Shown in pieces: positions 1 to 11,655 of a stretch of 64,000 bases of DNA. Position 1 is the first letter of the stretch. Each line of letters starts with the position of its first letter. Where the stretch lies: contig NZ_JAHCST010000002.1 in the NCBI RefSeq assembly GCF_018476525.1, positions 311,215 through 375,214 on the forward strand, read 5' to 3'. Position numbers and translations under genes: made by a program. The notes beneath the pieces were generated by a model. The model was not told the origin of the DNA and searched no databases. It was given only the letters and a program-made list of their open reading frames with translations. This DNA is from Acrocarpospora catenulata. Its GTDB lineage: Bacteria > Actinomycetota > Actinomycetes > Streptosporangiales > Streptosporangiaceae.

Positions 1-570
1 GCCCTCCAACCCCAGGGTGTACGAGAGACGGCCGGACAACACGCTGGCCGACAGACCGGTAAGGCCATGACCCTGCGTATCCGCTTGCGTACTCATGATC
101 ACATTGGCGTAGTCCTGGCCGTTGGTGCCGACGAACACGCCGGTGGAGCTGCCCTTCAGCGAGACCGGGTCGATCCCGGCGCGCTCGATCGCCTCCCAGA
201 CCGTCTCCAGCAGCACCCGCTGCTGCGGATCCATCGCCAGCGCCTCACGCGGCGAGATGCCGAAGAACCCGGCGTCGAACTCCGCCACATCAGGCAGGAA
301 CCCGCCCTGGCACCCAACGCCCAGCGCCGACAGCATCTCCGCATCCCAGCCCCGATCGGCTGGGAAGGGCGATATCGCGTCCTCACCTTCGGCCAGCAAC
401 CGCCACAAATCTTCAGGAGAGCCGACCCCGCCCGGATACCGGCACGCCATCGACACGATGGCGATCGGCTCATGCCTACCGGACTCCACCTCTTCGAGCC
501 GCCGACGAGTCTCGTGCAGATCGGCGGTGACCCATTTCAGGTACTCGACGAGCTTTCGGTCTTCAGACAT
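1..570 (-). CDS. PKS-D: modular type I polyketide synthase, 3'-truncated by window edge (docking helix and N-terminal part of KS)
   Basis: The first 190 residues of the next synthase. Residues 1-33 are the docking helix [12 protein letters not shown] followed by [15 protein letters not shown]. From residue 34 (nt 471) the KS begins [15 protein letters not shown] and continues through [15 protein letters not shown] and the [11 protein letters not shown] loop to LSYTLGLEG at the window edge, just before the active-site Cys would appear. The start is set by the 8-nt-spaced RBS and by near identity to the PKS-C start. There is no stop or frameshift in the visible part. The number and type of its modules, and whether it ends in a thioesterase, cannot be seen. 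Confidence 0.96.
   Translation of the reverse strand, partial: MSEDRKLVEYLKWVTADLHETRRRLEEVESGRHEPIAIVSMACRYPGGVGSPEDLWRLLAEGEDAISPFPADRGWDAEMLSALGVGCQGGFLPDVAEFDAGFFGISPREALAMDPQQRVLLETVWEAIERAGIDPVSLKGSSTGVFVGTNGQDYANVIMSTQADTQGHGLTGLSASVLSGRLSYTLGLEG
472..570 (-). other. N-terminal docking helix of PKS-D
   Basis: Residues 1-33 are identical to the PKS-C helix over the first 27 and diverge only near the end (EEVESGRH versus EELESHRH). This places C and D in one docking class, separate from B. Confidence 0.85.
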
Positions 571-578
571 GAGCGTGG

Positions 579-584
579 TCCTTC
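579..584 (-). promoter_or_regulatory. Ribosome binding site of PKS-D
   Basis: GAAGGA (minus strand) lies 8 nt before the ATG at 568-570. It is slightly weaker than the GGAGGG sites of PKS-B and PKS-C but has the same spacing. The PKS-C to PKS-D gap (571-606, 36 nt) holds nothing else that I can recognise. Confidence 0.8.
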
Positions 585-606
585 GGTATTCAGACGCGGG
601 CTCGGG

Positions 607-860
607 TCACAGATCTCTCGAGCGGCCCAGTTCGTTGTCGATAAAACTGAGGATCTCCTCGGTACTCGCAGATTCGAGCATGTCGGCGACAGCGGTTTCA
701 CTAGTTTCCGCGCCGCTCTCGCTCACCTTCGCCAGCAGGTGCCGCAGCCGGGTCGCGATGCCGTTCCGGGCGCGGTCGTCGAGCACGTTGCCGGAGAACG
801 CGGTTTCGAACCGTTCGAGATCGGCCAGCAATGACAGCTCCACCTCGGTGTTCGCTCCGG
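607..860 (-). other. C-terminal docking domain of PKS-C
   Basis: About 84 residues after the C2 [29 protein letters not shown], a Ser/Thr/Glu linker, and the terminal helix [17 protein letters not shown]. It is nearly identical to the PKS-B docking terminus. Expected partner: the N-terminal helix of PKS-D. Confidence 0.85.
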
Positions 861-3800
861 GAGCGATTTCCGCCAGCACGTATTCGGCGAGGCTCGCGGG
901 GGTGGGGCAGTCGAAGATGAGGGTGGCGGGCAGCCGCAACCCGGTGACGGCATTGAGCCGGTTGCGCAGTTCCACGGCGGTGAGGGAGTCGAAGCCCAGC
1001 TCGCGGAACTCCCGCCGCGCCTGGACCGCCTCCGGCGACGGGTGGCCCAGCACCACCGCGGCCTGCGCGCGCACCAGCTCCGTCACCAGCCGCATCCGCT
1101 CGGCTTCGCCCAGTCCCGCCAGCCGCCGTACCAGGTCCGCCTCCCCGCCCAGCGAGGTGGAGACCGCCGACCGGCGGCCTACGCGCACCAGGCCCCGCAT
1201 CAGATGCGGCACCTCAGGGAACGTGCGCAGCACCGACAGATCCAGCCGCGCCGCCACCACCGTCGCCCGGCCCGACGCGGTGGCCGCCTCGAACACCGCC
1301 AGCCCCTGTTCGGCCGACAGCGCCGGCATGCCCGCCCGCGCCATCCGCTGCAGATTGACCGCCCCGAGCCCCCCGGTCATCCCGGTCCCCTGCTCCCACA
1401 GACCCCACGCCAGCGACAACCCGGGCAGCCCCTGCGCCCGGCGCGACTGGACCAGCGAGTCGAGGAACGCGTTCGCCGCCGCGTAGTTGCCCTGACCGGC
1501 GTTGCCCATCACCCCGGCCAGCGAGGAGAAGATCACGAACCCGGCCAGATCCAGGCCCTGGGTCAGCTCGTGCAGGTGCCAGGCCGCATCCGCCTTCGGC
1601 CGCAGCACGCTGTCCAGCCGCTCGGGCGTCAGTGACGGGATCGTGCCGTCGGCCAGCACACCGGCGGTGTGGATCACCGCGGTCAGCGGATGAGCGGCAT
1701 CGACACCGGCCAGCAGGTCCGCCACCGCGTCCCGGTCGGCCATGTCGCACGCCGCGATCGTGACCTCAACGCCGTGCGCGATCAGCTCCGCCTGCAGCTC
1801 CACCGCACCCGGAGCCTCCACGCCCCGGCGACTGGTCAGCAGCAGATGCCGTACGCCACGCTCGGCCGCCACATGCCGCGCGAACAACGCGCCCAGACCA
1901 CCGGTCCCACCAGTGATCAGCACTGTGCCCTCGGGGTTCCAGGCCGGGGCGTCGTGTTCGTCCGGTGACAGCCGGACGAGGCGCGGAACCAACACCTCCC
2001 CCTCGCGTACGGCGGCCTGCGGCTCAGTCGAGGCCAGCACGCCGGGCAGTACATCAAGCGGCGAAGACTCCTGATCATCCACGTCGACCAGCAGGAACCG
2101 GCCCGGCTCCTCCGACTGGGCACTGCGGACAAGGCCCCACGCCGCCGCAGCCGGCAGATCGGTGACCACTTCGCCGTCGCTCACCGCGACCGCGCCCCGG
2201 GTGAGGAACACCAGCCGCGAATCGGCGAACCGTTCATCGGCCAGCCACCGCTGCACCAGGTCCAGAACGCGGGCGGTCAGCTCATGCGCCGACTCCACCA
2301 CCCCGGCCGCCGGATCCGAGACTATCTCCGTCACCACCACTGCCGGGACCGGATCCGCCTCGGCCAGCGACGACAGATCAACGTGCACCGGCACCGAATG
2401 CCCGCCAGGTTCCCCGACCAGATCGGCGACCGCGGGGGCGTGGCCCAGGGCGTCCAAGCTGAGCACCGCCGGCGACACCTGGTCGGCCTGCGGCAGGCCG
2501 CCGACCACGGACCATTCCACCCGGAACAGCGAGTCCCATCCGGCTCCGCGATGGTCGGAGCCGGCCACCTGCTCGGTGGCCATCGGTCGCATCACGACCG
2601 ACCGGGCCGACACCACCGGCTCTCCGGCCGCATCCACCGCGAACAGGGAGAACGCGTCGTCCCCTGTCCGAGCCAGCCGTACCCGCAGCATCGACGCGCC
2701 GCCCGCGTGCAGGCACACCTCACCCCAGGAGAACGGCACCTGGCCGCCCTCGGAATCGTCCAGCCCAGTGAACGGCGCCGCTTGCAAAGCCGCGTCTAGC
2801 AGCGCCGGATGCAACCCGAACGAAGCCGCGTCTCCTGCCTGCTCCGGCAGACTCAGCTCGGCGAACACCTCGCCGTCAGCACCCCACCAGGCCGCCCGCA
2901 GCCCCTGGAACGCCGGACCGTAGGCGAAGCTCTCCTTCGCCAGTTCCTCGTACAGCCCCTCCAACTCGATCGCGGTCGCGTCGGCCGGAGGCCACACCGC
3001 CGCGTCGAACGGCACGGCTTCCGGAGTACCTGTCGCGAGTGTGCAGGTGGCGCGCAGCACCCACGGAGCCTCATCGGCCGCGTCCGCCGGACGTGTGTGG
3101 ACACTCAGGCTCCGGCGGCCCTCTTGTGGTGCGTCCACCGAGACCTGCACCACTACCGCCTCGTGTCCGACGAGGGCCAGCGGCGCGGCCAGCGTCAGCT
3201 CTTCGATCACATCGCAGCCGACCTGGTCACCCGCCCGGATCGCCAGCTCCACGAACACGCTGCCCGGCACCACCACCGAACCCGCCACCAGGTGATCGGC
3301 GAGCCACGGCTGGGTGCTCACCGACAACCTCCCGGTCAGCACCACCCCATCGGAGTTGGCCAGCGGGATCGCCGCGCCCAGCAGCGGGTGATCCGTCGCG
3401 GACAGGCCCAGCACGCGAGGGTCACCGCTCTGCCTGGTGTTCGGCCAGAATCGCTGGTGTTGGAAGGCATAGGTCGGCAGGTCGACCTGGCGACCGCCGG
3501 GCAGTACGGCCTGCCAGTTCACCGTCACGCCGCGCACGAACAGCTCTGCGGCCGAGATCAGCACCCGGTCCAGCCCGCCCTCGTCCCGGCGCAACGTCCC
3601 GGCGATCACCGCGTCCACCGCGGCCTCGTCCACGCATTCCCCGATGCCGATCGTCAGCACCGGATGGGGACTCACCTCGACGAACACGCGGTGGCGCTGC
3701 TCCAGCAGTTCCCCGACGGCCGGGGCGAAGTTGACCGTGTTGCGCAGGTTGTCACACCAGTACCCCGCGTCGAGTTCCGGACCTTCCAGCCACTGACCGG

Positions 3801-6800
3801 TCACCGTCGACAACATCGGCACCCGCACCGCACGCGGAGCCACCTCCGCCAGGACCTGAGCCAGTTCCCCACCGATCAGATCGACCTGGGCCGAATGCGA
3901 GGCATAGTCCACCGCGATACGGCGAACCCGCACCCCATCCTCGGCCAATCGCTCGACCAGTTCCTCAATGGCCGCGACCTCACCGGCCACCACCACCGAG
4001 CGAGGGCCGTTGATCGCCGCGACCGAGATCCGCCCGTCCCAAGACGACAGCCGTTCACGCACCTGCTCGACCGGCAACGCCACCGACGCCATCGCCCCGA
4101 GCCCCGCCAGCCGGTCGGCGATCAGGCGGCTGCGCAACGCCACCACCCGGGCGCCATCCTGCAGCGACAGGCCACCCGCGACCACCGCGGCGGCGATCTC
4201 GCCCTGCGAGTGGCCGACCACCGCGCCGGGACGGACCCCCAGCGACTCCCACACCGCTGCCAGCGACACCATCACCGCGAACGACACCGGCTGGACCACA
4301 TCCACCCGATCCAGCCCCGGAGCGCCCTCGGCCTGCCGGATCACGTCCAGCAGCGACCAGTCCACGAACGGCTCCAGCGCCGCCGCGCACTCGGCCATCC
4401 GACCCGCGAAGACCGGCGACTCCTCAAGGAGCTGCCTGCCCATACCCGCCCACTGAGCTCCCTGACCCGGGAACACCCACGCCGACTTCCCTGCGACATC
4501 GGCCACGCCCGAGACAACGTGAGCCGCCGGCTCACCTGCGCTCAGCGCACCCACACCCGCCAGCAACCCGCCACGATCCCGCCCGACCACCACCGCACGG
4601 TGCTCGAACACCGACCGCGACACCACCAGCGAGGACCCGACATCGACCGGGTCCAGGTCGGCCGCCTCCACCTGCGCCGCCAGACGACGCGCCTGACCAC
4701 GCAACGCCTCCGGAGTCTTGGCCGAGACCACCCACGGCACGACACCCGGCGCCTGTTCCACCGGCTCCGATACAGAAGCCTCCGGCCCCTGCTCCAAGAT
4801 CACATGCGCGTTGGTGCCACTGATCCCGAACGACGACACACCCGCCCGGCGCGGACGGCCGGTCTCCGGCCACCTGGCCGGCTCGGTCAGCAACTCCACC
4901 GCACCGGCCGACCAGTCCACATGCGAGGAGGGAGCATCGACATGCAGCGTCTTGGGCAGCACGCCATGCCGGAGGGCCAGGACCATCTTGATCACACCCG
5001 CGACACCGGCGGCGGCCTGCGTGTGACCGATGTTCGACTTGATCGAACCCAGCAACAGCGGCCGGTCCTCGTCCCGATCCTGCCCGTAGGTCGCCATCAG
5101 CGCCTGCGCCTCGATCGGGTCACCCAGGGTCGTACCCGTACCGTGCGCCTCGACCGCGTCCACCTCGGCAGGAGACAGCCCAGCGACGGCCAGTGCCTGG
5201 CGGATCACCCGCTGCTGCGACGGGCCGTTCGGTGCGGTCAGCCCGTTGGACGCGCCGTCCTGGTTGACCGCCGAGCCACGCACGATGGCGAGCACCTGGT
5301 GGCCGTTGCGGCGGGCGTCCGACAGCCGCTCCAGGACCAGCATGCCCACGCCTTCGGAATAGCTGGTGCCGTCCGCCGCGTCGGCGAAGGACTTGCTCCG
5401 GCCGTCGGGGGCCAGGCCGCCCTGCGCGCTGAAACCGATGAACACCGCCGGCGAGGCCATCACCGTCACACCACCGGCCAGCGCCAGATCGCACTCCCCC
5501 GACCGCAGCGCCTGCACCCCCATGTGCATCGCCACCAGCGACGACGAGCAGGCGGTGTCCACCGTCACCGCCGGGCCCTCCAGACCCAGCGTGTACGAGA
5601 TCCGGCCGGTCGCGACGCTGCCCGCGGCACCCGTGCTGATGAAGCCCATCGCCTCCAGCGGGAGTTCCGCGGTCATCGCGTAGTCGTGATACATCACACC
5701 GGCGAAAACACCCGTCCGGCTGCCACGCAAGGAGAGCGGGTCCATACCCGCCCGCTCGAAAGCCTCCCAGGACGCCTCCAGCAGCAGCCGCTGCTGCGGG
5801 TCCATCGCCAGCGCCTCACGCGGCGAGATCCCGAAGAAGCCAGGATCGAACTGCTCGCTGCTCTCCAGGAAGCCACCGTCGCGCACGTAACTGGTGCCCG
5901 GGTTATCCGGATCCGGGCTGTACAACGCTCCCAGATCCCAGCCGCGCGTGGTCGGGAACTCACCGATCCCGTCCCCGCCCTCGGAAACCAGCCGCCACAG
6001 ATCCTCCGGAGAGTCGACCTCGCCCGGGAAACGGCACGACATGCCCACGATCACGATCGGATCGTTCGTCACCGGCGCCATCGCCGTGGGCACCACCACA
6101 TCGGCGCCCTCGCCGAACAACTCGTTCAGCAGAAACTCCGCCAGCACCACCGGAGTCGGATAGTCGAACACCAGCGTGGACGGCAACCGCAACCCGGTCG
6201 CGGAGTTCAACCGGTTACGCAACTCCACCGCGGTGAGGCTGTCGAAGCCCAGCTCACGGAACTCCCGCCGCACCTCCACCATCTCCGGCGAGGCGTGCCC
6301 GAGCACCGAGGCCACCTCGGTGCGTACCAGATCCAGCAGAACCTCGGCACGCTCGGCCGCCCCCAGCGGAGCCAGCCGATTCAGCAACGTCGCCGCCACC
6401 ACCGAACCGGACGCCGCCGACCGCCGACCGCCCCGCACCAGCCCCCGGAACAACGGAGAGACCTCGCCGAAGGCGCGCAGCACCGCCAGCTCCAACCGGA
6501 GCGGGATCACCACCGGCCGGGCCACCCGGCAGGCCGCGTCGAACAGCGCCAAGCCCTGTTCCACCGACAGCGGTGGCATGCCCGTCCGGGCGATCCTCCG
6601 CATGTCGACCTCGCTCAGCGTGCCGGTCAAGCCGGTGTCCTGAGTCCAGGGACCCCACACCAGCGACTGCGCCGGCCGCCCCTCGGCACGACGCGACTCG
6701 GCCAGCGCGTCCAAGAACGTGTTCGCGGCGGCATAGTTGGCCTGCCCAGCCGCGCCCATGACACCCGCGAGCGAGGAGAACAGGACGAACGCCGCGAGGT

Positions 6801-9800
6801 CCAGGCCCTGGGTCAGCTCGTGCAGGTGCCAGGCGGCGTCCACCTTCGGCCGCAGCACCGACTCCAGGCGCTCCGGTGTCAGCGAGGGAATCGTGCCGTC
6901 ATCCAGCACACCGGCGGTGTGCACGACCGCGGTCAGCGGATGCTTCTCGTCCACGCCGGCCAGCAGAGCCGCCACCTGGTCCCGGTCCGCCATGTCGCAC
7001 GCCGCGATCGTGGCCTCGGCGCCGTGCGCGATCAGCTCGGCCTGCAACTCCACCGCACCCGGCGCCTCCAAACCCCGGCGGCTGGTAAGCAGCAGATGCC
7101 GTACGCCACGCTCGGCCACCAGATGCCGGGCCAGACTGCCGCCCAGACCACCGGTGCCACCGGTGATCAGCACCGTCCCGTCGGGATCCCACGGCCGCTC
7201 GACCTCTTCCGCGGGTGCCACCCGCGCCAGACGGGGGACCCGTACCCCACCCTCGCGCACCGCCACCTGCGGCTCACCCGAGACCAGCACCCCGGCCAGT
7301 ACGGGTGAAGACAGCTCACCGTCGACATCGACCAGCAGGAACCGGCCCGGGTTCTCCCACTGCGCCGACCGCACCAGACCCCACACCGCCGCAGCCGCCA
7401 GATCGGCGACCACCTCGCCCTCCCCCGCCGCCACCGCACCACGAGTGACGAACACCAGCCGGGAAGCCTCGAACCGCTCATCGGCCAGCCACCGCCGCAA
7501 CAGCCCCAGGACCTGAGCGACCAGCTCGTGGGTCGACTCCACGGTGCCGGCCGTCTCCGACGAGCCGACACTGAGCGTCAGCACATCCGGCACCACCTCC
7601 AGCAGCGCCAGGTCAGCGAGAACCTCTTCGGTGAGCTCGGCCACATCCAGCCCGGCGTCGGACACCGGCGCGTGAGCCGGCACCCATTCCAGCCCGAACA
7701 ACGCCTCCCGCTCCGCCCCCGGACCACTGCCGGCGGCGGCGAGCTGGTCGGCCGAGACCGGCCGCGACACCAGCGACCGCGCGGAGAGCACCGGCTCTCC
7801 AGCGGCGTCCACCGCGCTCACCGACACGGCGTCGTCGCCCACCTTGGCCAGGCGGACGCGCAACAGTGCCGCTCCGCTGGCGTACAGGGTCACCTCCTGC
7901 CAGGAGAAGGGCAGCCGCGTACCCGCCGCGGTGTCCAGCCCGGCGAACGCGATCGCGTGCAGGGCGGCGTCCAGCAACGCAGGATGCACCCCGAAGCCAC
8001 CGGCATCCGACTGCGCCTGCTCCGGCAACGCGACCTCGGCGAAGACCTCACCACCGGTGCCACGCCAGGCCCCCCGCAGGCCCTGGAACACCGGGCCGTA
8101 CCCCAGCCCTCCCTCGGCCAGCTCTTCGTACAGCCCGTCCAGCTCGATCGCGGTCGCGCCGGCCGGGGGCCACACCGCCGTATCGAAGTGCGCGGCGGCC
8201 TGAGCATCCGTGGTGAGCGTCCCGGTGGCGTGCCGCACCCACTGCACCTCGTCACCGGCCTGCGCCGGCCGGGAGTAGACACTCAGGGTCCGGCGGCCGG
8301 TCTCCTCCGGGGCGCCTACCGCGACCTGGACCGCGACCGCGTCATCCTTGCCCAGCACCAGCGGCGCGGCCAGGGTCAGCTCCTCGACCAGGCCGCAGCC
8401 GACCTGGTCACCCGCACGGACCGCCAGCTCCAGGAATCCGGTGCCTGGGAAGAACACCATCCCCGCCACCGTGTGATCAGCCAGCCACGGCTGCGTTCGC
8501 AGCGAGATACGCCCGGTCAGCACCACTCCGTCGGAATCGGCCAACCCGACCGCGGCGCCAAGCAGCGGATGATCCGTCGCGGCCAGACCCGCCGCCGCCA
8601 CGTCCCCCGCACCGGCACCGGCGCTCTCAAGCCAGTACCGGCGGTGCTGGAAGGCGTAGGTCGGCAGGTCGACCCTGCGCCCACCGGTCAGTACGGCCTG
8701 CCAGTCCACCGTCACGCCGCGCACGAACAGCTCGGCCGCCGAGACCAGCACCCGGTCCAGCCCGCCCTCGTCACGGCGCAGGGTACCGGCGATCACCGCA
8801 TCCACCGCGGCCTCGTCCACACATTCGCCGATGCCGACCGTCAGCACCGGATGCGTGCTCACCTCGACAAACGCCCGGTACCGCTGCTCCAGCAGCTGCC
8901 CGATCGCCGGGGCGAAGTTGACCGTGTTGCGCAGGTTGTCACACCAGTACGCCGCGTCGAGTTCCGGCCCCTCCAGCCACTGGCCGGTCACGGTCGACAG
9001 CATCGGCACCCGCACCTGCTGCGGCACCACCCCTGTCAGGACCTTGGCCAGTTCCTCACCGATCAGATCGACCTGAGCCGAATGCGAGGCATAGTCCACC
9101 GTGATACGCCGGACCCGCACCCCGTCCTCGGTCAGATGCTCCACCAGCTCCTCGACGGCTTGCAGTTCACCGGCGACCACCACCGAATTCGGGCCGTTGA
9201 CGGCCGCGACCGACACCCGCCCGTCCCAGCCGGTCAGCCGCTCACGGACCTGCTCGACCGGCAACGCCACCGAGGCCATCGCCCCGAGCCCTGCCAGCCG
9301 GTCGGCGATCAGGCGGCTGCGCAGCACCACTATCCGGGCGCCGTCTTGTAGAGACAGGCCACCCGCGACCACAGCAGCAGCGATCTCGCCCTGAGAGTGG
9401 CCGACCACGGCATCGGGGCGGACCCCCAGCGATTCCCAGACCGCCGCCAAGGAGACCATCACCGCGAACGACACCGGCTGGACCACATCCACCCGATCCA
9501 GCGACGGAGCACCCTCCGTCTGCCGGATCACATCCAGCAGCGACCAGTCCACGAACGGCTCCAGCACCGCCGCACACTCCGCCATCCGACCCGCGAAAAC
9601 CGGCGACTCCTCAAGCAGGGCAGCACCCATGCCCGCCCACTGCGCCCCCTGGCCCGGGAACACCCACACCGACTTCCCGACGACGTCGGCCACACCCGCG
9701 ACCACACGGGCCGACCCCACTGCGATCACGCCACCCCGCAGGGGGGCTCCGGCGTCGTCCGTGCTCAGCGGGCCGAGACCGGCCAGCAACTCCTCACGAT

Positions 9801-11373
9801 CACGCCCGACCACCACCGCGCGGCGCTCGAACATCGACCGCGTTGTGGCCAGCGAGAACGCCACATCGACCAGCCGCAGATCCTCCGCCGCCGCCACATA
9901 CTCGGCCAGCCGGCCGGCCTGCGCCCGCAACGCGTCATCGGATCTGCCCGAGATCACGCACGGCAGCACACCCGCCACCGGCGCCGGGTCCGCCGCGTCC
10001 AGCTCGGCCTGCGGCGTCTCCGGTGCCTGCTCCAAGATCATGTGAACGTTCGTGCCGCTCATCCCGAACGACGACACACCCGCCCGGCGCGGACGGCCCG
10101 TCCGCGGCCACTCCACCGGCTCCGTCAGCAGTTCGACCGCGCCCGAGTCCCAGTCCACCCGCGAAGATCGCTCGTCCACATGCAACGTCTTGGGCAGCAC
10201 CCCATGCCGGAGAGCCAAGATCGTCTTGATCACGCTGGCCACACCCGCCGCGGCCTGCGTGTGACCGATGTTCGACTTGACCGCCCCGAGCAGGAGCGGC
10301 TGCCCCTCTGGCCGGTCCTTGCCGTACGTGGCCAGCAACGCCTGGGCCTCGATCGGGTCACCCAGCGTCGTCCCGGTGCCATGCGCCTCGACCGCGTCCA
10401 CGTCAGCGGGACTCAGTCCCGCGACGGCCAGCGCCTTGCGGATCACCCGCCGCTGCGAAGGACCGTTCGGCGCGGTCAACCCGTTGGACGCGCCATCCTG
10501 ATTGACCGCGGAACCCCGGACGATCGCGAGGATCTCGTGCCCGTTGCGGCGGGCGTCCGACAACCGCTCCAGCACCAGCACGCCCACGCCCTCAGACCAG
10601 CCCGTGCCGTTCGCGGTGTCGGCGAACGCCTTGCACCGGCCGTCGGGCGCCATCGCGCCCTGCGCGTTGAACCCGAGGAACACCAGCGGCGAGGCCATCA
10701 CGGTCACCCCGCAGGCCAGCGCCAGCGAGCACTCACCCGACCGCAGCGCCTGCGCCGCGAGGTGAATCGCCACCAGCGACGAGGAACAGGCCGTGTCCAC
10801 CGTCATCGCCGGGCCCTCCAGGCCCAGCGTGTAGGACAGGCGTCCGGACAGCACACTGGCCACCGTTCCGGTGACGCTGTCGCCCTGCCCGCCTTCCAGG
10901 ACCAGGCTCATGTAGTCCTGGCCGTTGGTGCCCACGAACACGCCGGTGGAGCTGCCCTTCAGCGAGACCCGGTCGATCCCGGCCCGCTCGATCGCCTCCC
11001 ACGACGTCTCCAGCAGCACCCGCTGCTGCGGATCCATCCCCACTGCCTCACGCGGCGAGATCCCGAAGAACCCGGCGTCGAACTCCACCGCATCGGACAG
11101 GAACCCGCCCTGGCATCCGACCCCCATGGCCGAGATGCCCTCCACATCCCAGTCCCGATCGACCGGGAAGGAGGAGATCGCGTCCTCACCGTTGATCAGC
11201 AACCGCCAGAAGTCCTCAGGCGAGCCGACTCCGCCGGGAAAGCGGCAGGCCATCGACACGATCGCGATCGGATCGTGCCGATGCGACTCCAACTCTTCAA
11301 GCCGTCGACGGGTCTCGTGGAGATCGGCGGTGACCCACTTCAGGTACTCAACGAGCTTCCGATCTTCGGACAT
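607..11373 (-). CDS. PKS-C: two-module type I polyketide synthase
   Basis: Assembly-line enzyme of 3588 residues: docking helix (1-33), module C1 (34 to about 1770), module C2 (1771 to about 3500), C-terminal docking domain. Both modules are KS-AT-DH-KR-ACP with methylmalonyl-type ATs (GHSQGE, YASH). The first KS Cys is residue 196. All visible catalytic residues are present. The stop is at 607-609, 36 nt before PKS-D, so translation is probably tightly coupled along the operon. It should take the chain from PKS-B and pass it to PKS-D. Because its two docking ends nearly match those of PKS-B (C-end) and PKS-D (N-end), bypass or self-docking is conceivable. C1-C2 resemble the pairs A2-A3 and B2-B3. 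Confidence 0.98.
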   Translation of the reverse strand: MSEDRKLVEYLKWVTADLHETRRRLEELESHRHDPIAIVSMACRFPGGVGSPEDFWRLLINGEDAISSFPVDRDWDVEGISAMGVGCQGGFLSDAVEFDAGFFGISPREAVGMDPQQRVLLETSWEAIERAGIDRVSLKGSSTGVFVGTNGQDYMSLVLEGGQGDSVTGTVASVLSGRLSYTLGLEGPAMTVDTACSSSLVAIHLAAQALRSGECSLALACGVTVMASPLVFLGFNAQGAMAPDGRCKAFADTANGTGWSEGVGVLVLERLSDARRNGHEILAIVRGSAVNQDGASNGLTAPNGPSQRRVIRKALAVAGLSPADVDAVEAHGTGTTLGDPIEAQALLATYGKDRPEGQPLLLGAVKSNIGHTQAAAGVASVIKTILALRHGVLPKTLHVDERSSRVDWDSGAVELLTEPVEWPRTGRPRRAGVSSFGMSGTNVHMILEQAPETPQAELDAADPAPVAGVLPCVISGRSDDALRAQAGRLAEYVAAAEDLRLVDVAFSLATTRSMFERRAVVVGRDREELLAGLGPLSTDDAGAPLRGGVIAVGSARVVAGVADVVGKSVWVFPGQGAQWAGMGAALLEESPVFAGRMAECAAVLEPFVDWSLLDVIRQTEGAPSLDRVDVVQPVSFAVMVSLAAVWESLGVRPDAVVGHSQGEIAAAVVAGGLSLQDGARIVVLRSRLIADRLAGLGAMASVALPVEQVRERLTGWDGRVSVAAVNGPNSVVVAGELQAVEELVEHLTEDGVRVRRITVDYASHSAQVDLIGEELAKVLTGVVPQQVRVPMLSTVTGQWLEGPELDAAYWCDNLRNTVNFAPAIGQLLEQRYRAFVEVSTHPVLTVGIGECVDEAAVDAVIAGTLRRDEGGLDRVLVSAAELFVRGVTVDWQAVLTGGRRVDLPTYAFQHRRYWLESAGAGAGDVAAAGLAATDHPLLGAAVGLADSDGVVLTGRISLRTQPWLADHTVAGMVFFPGTGFLELAVRAGDQVGCGLVEELTLAAPLVLGKDDAVAVQVAVGAPEETGRRTLSVYSRPAQAGDEVQWVRHATGTLTTDAQAAAHFDTAVWPPAGATAIELDGLYEELAEGGLGYGPVFQGLRGAWRGTGGEVFAEVALPEQAQSDAGGFGVHPALLDAALHAIAFAGLDTAAGTRLPFSWQEVTLYASGAALLRVRLAKVGDDAVSVSAVDAAGEPVLSARSLVSRPVSADQLAAAGSGPGAEREALFGLEWVPAHAPVSDAGLDVAELTEEVLADLALLEVVPDVLTLSVGSSETAGTVESTHELVAQVLGLLRRWLADERFEASRLVFVTRGAVAAGEGEVVADLAAAAVWGLVRSAQWENPGRFLLVDVDGELSSPVLAGVLVSGEPQVAVREGGVRVPRLARVAPAEEVERPWDPDGTVLITGGTGGLGGSLARHLVAERGVRHLLLTSRRGLEAPGAVELQAELIAHGAEATIAACDMADRDQVAALLAGVDEKHPLTAVVHTAGVLDDGTIPSLTPERLESVLRPKVDAAWHLHELTQGLDLAAFVLFSSLAGVMGAAGQANYAAANTFLDALAESRRAEGRPAQSLVWGPWTQDTGLTGTLSEVDMRRIARTGMPPLSVEQGLALFDAACRVARPVVIPLRLELAVLRAFGEVSPLFRGLVRGGRRSAASGSVVAATLLNRLAPLGAAERAEVLLDLVRTEVASVLGHASPEMVEVRREFRELGFDSLTAVELRNRLNSATGLRLPSTLVFDYPTPVVLAEFLLNELFGEGADVVVPTAMAPVTNDPIVIVGMSCRFPGEVDSPEDLWRLVSEGGDGIGEFPTTRGWDLGALYSPDPDNPGTSYVRDGGFLESSEQFDPGFFGISPREALAMDPQQRLLLEASWEAFERAGMDPLSLRGSRTGVFAGVMYHDYAMTAELPLEAMGFISTGAAGSVATGRISYTLGLEGPAVTVDTACSSSLVAMHMGVQALRSGECDLALAGGVTVMASPAVFIGFSAQGGLAPDGRSKSFADAADGTSYSEGVGMLVLERLSDARRNGHQVLAIVRGSAVNQDGASNGLTAPNGPSQQRVIRQALAVAGLSPAEVDAVEAHGTGTTLGDPIEAQALMATYGQDRDEDRPLLLGSIKSNIGHTQAAAGVAGVIKMVLALRHGVLPKTLHVDAPSSHVDWSAGAVELLTEPARWPETGRPRRAGVSSFGISGTNAHVILEQGPEASVSEPVEQAPGVVPWVVSAKTPEALRGQARRLAAQVEAADLDPVDVGSSLVVSRSVFEHRAVVVGRDRGGLLAGVGALSAGEPAAHVVSGVADVAGKSAWVFPGQGAQWAGMGRQLLEESPVFAGRMAECAAALEPFVDWSLLDVIRQAEGAPGLDRVDVVQPVSFAVMVSLAAVWESLGVRPGAVVGHSQGEIAAAVVAGGLSLQDGARVVALRSRLIADRLAGLGAMASVALPVEQVRERLSSWDGRISVAAINGPRSVVVAGEVAAIEELVERLAEDGVRVRRIAVDYASHSAQVDLIGGELAQVLAEVAPRAVRVPMLSTVTGQWLEGPELDAGYWCDNLRNTVNFAPAVGELLEQRHRVFVEVSPHPVLTIGIGECVDEAAVDAVIAGTLRRDEGGLDRVLISAAELFVRGVTVNWQAVLPGGRQVDLPTYAFQHQRFWPNTRQSGDPRVLGLSATDHPLLGAAIPLANSDGVVLTGRLSVSTQPWLADHLVAGSVVVPGSVFVELAIRAGDQVGCDVIEELTLAAPLALVGHEAVVVQVSVDAPQEGRRSLSVHTRPADAADEAPWVLRATCTLATGTPEAVPFDAAVWPPADATAIELEGLYEELAKESFAYGPAFQGLRAAWWGADGEVFAELSLPEQAGDAASFGLHPALLDAALQAAPFTGLDDSEGGQVPFSWGEVCLHAGGASMLRVRLARTGDDAFSLFAVDAAGEPVVSARSVVMRPMATEQVAGSDHRGAGWDSLFRVEWSVVGGLPQADQVSPAVLSLDALGHAPAVADLVGEPGGHSVPVHVDLSSLAEADPVPAVVVTEIVSDPAAGVVESAHELTARVLDLVQRWLADERFADSRLVFLTRGAVAVSDGEVVTDLPAAAAWGLVRSAQSEEPGRFLLVDVDDQESSPLDVLPGVLASTEPQAAVREGEVLVPRLVRLSPDEHDAPAWNPEGTVLITGGTGGLGALFARHVAAERGVRHLLLTSRRGVEAPGAVELQAELIAHGVEVTIAACDMADRDAVADLLAGVDAAHPLTAVIHTAGVLADGTIPSLTPERLDSVLRPKADAAWHLHELTQGLDLAGFVIFSSLAGVMGNAGQGNYAAANAFLDSLVQSRRAQGLPGLSLAWGLWEQGTGMTGGLGAVNLQRMARAGMPALSAEQGLAVFEAATASGRATVVAARLDLSVLRTFPEVPHLMRGLVRVGRRSAVSTSLGGEADLVRRLAGLGEAERMRLVTELVRAQAAVVLGHPSPEAVQARREFRELGFDSLTAVELRNRLNAVTGLRLPATLIFDCPTPASLAEYVLAEIAPGANTEVELSLLADLERFETAFSGNVLDDRARNGIATRLRHLLAKVSESGAETSETAVADMLESASTEEILSFIDNELGRSRDL
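861..6063 (-). other. Module C2: KS-AT(methylmalonyl)-DH(PGSV subclass)-KR-ACP
   Basis: Approximate domains: KS 6063-4790, AT 4480-3460, DH 3390-2590, KR 1930-1390, ACP 1100-880. The KS has TACSSS (Cys about 5548-5550) and a GVMYHDY loop. The AT has GHSQGE and YASH. The DH His is intact at 3292-3294 (LADHLVAG), with the PGSVFVEL ending and a DAALQ second motif. The KR has GGTGGLG, LAD, SSLAG and NYAAAN; the segment after the catalytic Lys reads KADAAW instead of KVDAAW. The ACP Ser is at 985-987. Just after it the sequence reads FDCPTP rather than FDYPTP. Predicted CH=C(CH3), with CH(OH)-CH(CH3) as the alternative. Confidence 0.93.
6064..11274 (-). other. Module C1: KS-AT(methylmalonyl)-DH-KR-ACP
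   Basis: Approximate domains: KS 11274-10030, AT 9675-8650, DH 8580-7760, KR 7185-6640, ACP 6370-6150. The KS Cys is at 10786-10788. Small KS differences from the consensus are EAVGMDPQQ for [16 protein letters not shown] for FSAQGG, and TNVHMIL for TNAHVIL. The AT has GHSQGE and YASH. The DH has [14 protein letters not shown] with its His at 8473-8475, plus DAALH. The KR has GGTGGLG, LDD, SSLAG and NYAAAN. The ACP Ser is at 6238-6240. Predicted CH=C(CH3). Its KR-ACP region shares a highly similar DNA tract with A2. Confidence 0.95.
6392..6600 (-). repeat. Highly similar KR-ACP linker tract shared with module A2 (56876-57084)
   Basis: About 209 bp in C1 aligns without gaps to 56876-57084 in A2 with roughly ten mismatches by eye, including a 76-77 bp identical core (about 6475-6551). 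It encodes the post-KR linker containing [16 protein letters not shown] and [10 protein letters not shown]. It suggests exchange between C1 and A2, the equivalent modules of the repeated pattern. Confidence 0.75.
11275..11373 (-). other. N-terminal docking helix of PKS-C
   Basis: Residues 1-33, [14 protein letters not shown] then [15 protein letters not shown]. The first 27 residues are identical to those of PKS-D and the remainder of the helix is nearly so; it is clearly different from PKS-B. It is expected to form a dimeric coiled coil that binds the FIDNELGRS helix of the upstream synthase. Confidence 0.85.
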
Positions 11374-11381
11374 CAGAGTGG

Positions 11382-11387
11382 CCCTCC
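11382..11387 (-). promoter_or_regulatory. Ribosome binding site of PKS-C
   Basis: GGAGGG (minus strand) lies 8 nt before the ATG at 11371-11373, in the same spacing as for PKS-B. An in-frame GTG at 11404-11406 overlaps the PKS-B stop (GTGA) but would add 11 residues not found in the homologous PKS-D start and lacks an RBS of this quality, so the MSED start is preferred. The intergenic gap 11374-11402 is 29 nt. Confidence 0.85.
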
Positions 11388-11402
11388 AATTCAGACGCGG
11401 GG

Positions 11403-11655
11403 TCACAGATCTTTCGAGCGGCCCAGCTCGTTGTCGATGAAACTCAGGATTTCCTCGGTGCTCGCAGATTCGAGCATGTCGGCGACCGCGATTTCACTAG
11501 TCTCCGTGTCGCTCTCGCTCACCATCGCCAGCAGTTGACGCAGCCGGGTCGCGATGCCGTTGCGAGTGAGCTCATCGAGGGCGTTGCCGGAGAGAACGGC
11601 CTCGACCCTGTCGAGATCACCCAGCACCGTCGGCTCTTCCGCGGTGTCCGCCTCG
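11403..11655 (-). other. C-terminal docking domain of PKS-B
   Basis: About 83 residues after the B4 [16 protein letters not shown], then [12 protein letters not shown], then a linker and a terminal helix [17 protein letters not shown]. From the TSE in the linker to the end it differs from the PKS-C docking domain at only two positions (Ile/Thr and Lys/Arg), so it should recognise the same kind of N-terminal helix. Natural partner by position: PKS-C. Confidence 0.85.

Noticed and set aside
11374..11406. GTG at 11406 (GTGA overlap with the PKS-B stop) as the start of PKS-C
   Set aside because: Coupled starts of this form are real in actinomycetes, but the GGAGGG 8 nt before the downstream ATG and the match to the PKS-D N-terminus favour 11373.
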